Below the pieces are notes generated by a model that was given only the letters and a program-made list of their open reading frames with translations, made no database searches and was not told where the DNA came from. Shown here piece after piece: positions 5,556-5,856 of a stretch of 5,856 nt of DNA. The position numbers were made by a program, and so were the translations under genes. How positions within the stretch are numbered: the stretch's first letter is position 1; each line of letters opens with the position of its first letter. The DNA comes from an uncultured Bacteroidales bacterium (GTDB taxonomy: Bacteria > Bacteroidota > Bacteroidia > Bacteroidales > Paludibacteraceae), in assembly GCA_945949375.1 (NCBI GenBank), contig CAMFEN010000077.1:1-5856 (forward strand), given 5' to 3'.

Positions 5556-5856
5556 ATGAGAAAACGATTTCTTCTTTCGCTTTTGGCAGTCTTATTGACC
5601 ACCCTAAGCACCCACGCCTACGATTTCCAATCCGGCGACCTCTACTACAGCACCACCAGCAACACCACCGTGGAAGTTACCTATCAAGAGTATGGGAGTG
5701 AATCCAACTACCAAGGTCTCACTACCGCCACCATCCCTGCAACCGTAACCTACAACGGCACCACCTACTCCGTAACAAGCATTGGAGGCGCTGCGTTCTG
5801 GGGTTGCTCCTCCCTCACCTCCATCACCATCCCCAACTCCGTAACAAGCATTGGAA
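5556..5856 (+). CDS. BspA-like leucine-rich-repeat secreted protein, 3' end outside the window
   Basis: An ATG at 5556 opens a frame with no stop before the window ends, giving 100 residues. MRKRFLLSLLAVLLTTLSTHA is a typical Sec signal peptide with a likely cleavage after THA, before YDF. A short N-terminal region (YDFQSGDLYYSTT...) of the kind common in Bacteroidales BspA proteins follows. LRR_5-type repeats then begin: YSVTSIGGAAFWGCSSLTSI and TIPNSVTSIG. The repeat length is 23 residues. At DNA level, ACTCCGTAACAAGCATTGGA occurs identically at 5767-5786 and 5836-5855, exactly 69 bp apart, which suggests recent repeat duplication or homogenisation. Such proteins are secreted or surface-attached and often mediate adhesion. 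The anchor or secretion signal would be in the missing C-terminus. The leader before the ATG is A-rich without a Shine-Dalgarno sequence. Expression probably depends on the promoter near 5289 and the terminator at 5487-5515. Confidence 0.88.
   Translation, partial: MRKRFLLSLLAVLLTTLSTHAYDFQSGDLYYSTTSNTTVEVTYQEYGSESNYQGLTTATIPATVTYNGTTYSVTSIGGAAFWGCSSLTSITIPNSVTSIG

Overview
The window looks like a chromosomal fragment from a member of the Bacteroidota, most likely the order Bacteroidales. Four signs point there: a Porin_O_P-type outer-membrane barrel, two lipoproteins whose starts have A-rich leaders and no Shine-Dalgarno sequence, a good match to the Bacteroidales -33/-7 promoter (TTG, 20 bp, TACCTTTG), and a BspA-type leucine-rich-repeat surface protein. 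Coding regions are clearly GC-richer than the AT-rich spacers. All recognised genes are on the + strand. I cannot name the genus.

Layout. Positions 1-1383 hold the 3' part of an outer-membrane porin-like gene whose start and signal peptide lie before the window. The 1384-1837 spacer holds a five-copy, 11-bp, G-free tandem array (1473-1527) and then an AT-rich block bounded by nested inverted repeats (about 1527-1826). Positions 1838-3022 encode an imelysin-family lipoprotein. A 198-bp spacer carries several GC-rich palindromes. Positions 3221-4876 encode a di-heme, DUF1111-type cytochrome lipoprotein. The 4877-5555 spacer holds a second 11-bp G-free array (4967-5054), several hairpins, a strong promoter (5265-5296), a long imperfect stem-loop (5349-5503) and an intrinsic terminator (5487-5515). 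A BspA-like LRR gene begins at 5556 and runs off the end.

How the genes may work together. Imelysin next to a DUF1111 di-heme protein is a known pairing, usually linked to iron acquisition. Here a porin-like barrel lies just upstream. A plausible reading is an envelope module with an outer-membrane pore, an imelysin-fold binding lipoprotein and a redox-active di-heme lipoprotein. The substrate is not shown by the sequence. The LRR gene is a separate unit behind its own promoter and structured leader.

The most interesting non-coding signals are two. First, two different 11-bp G-free arrays each start about 90 bp after a stop codon and carry one YC dinucleotide per repeat, which resembles the layout of a Rho-utilisation site. 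Second, the 5303-5515 leader or small RNA has a large foldback that competes with an intrinsic terminator.
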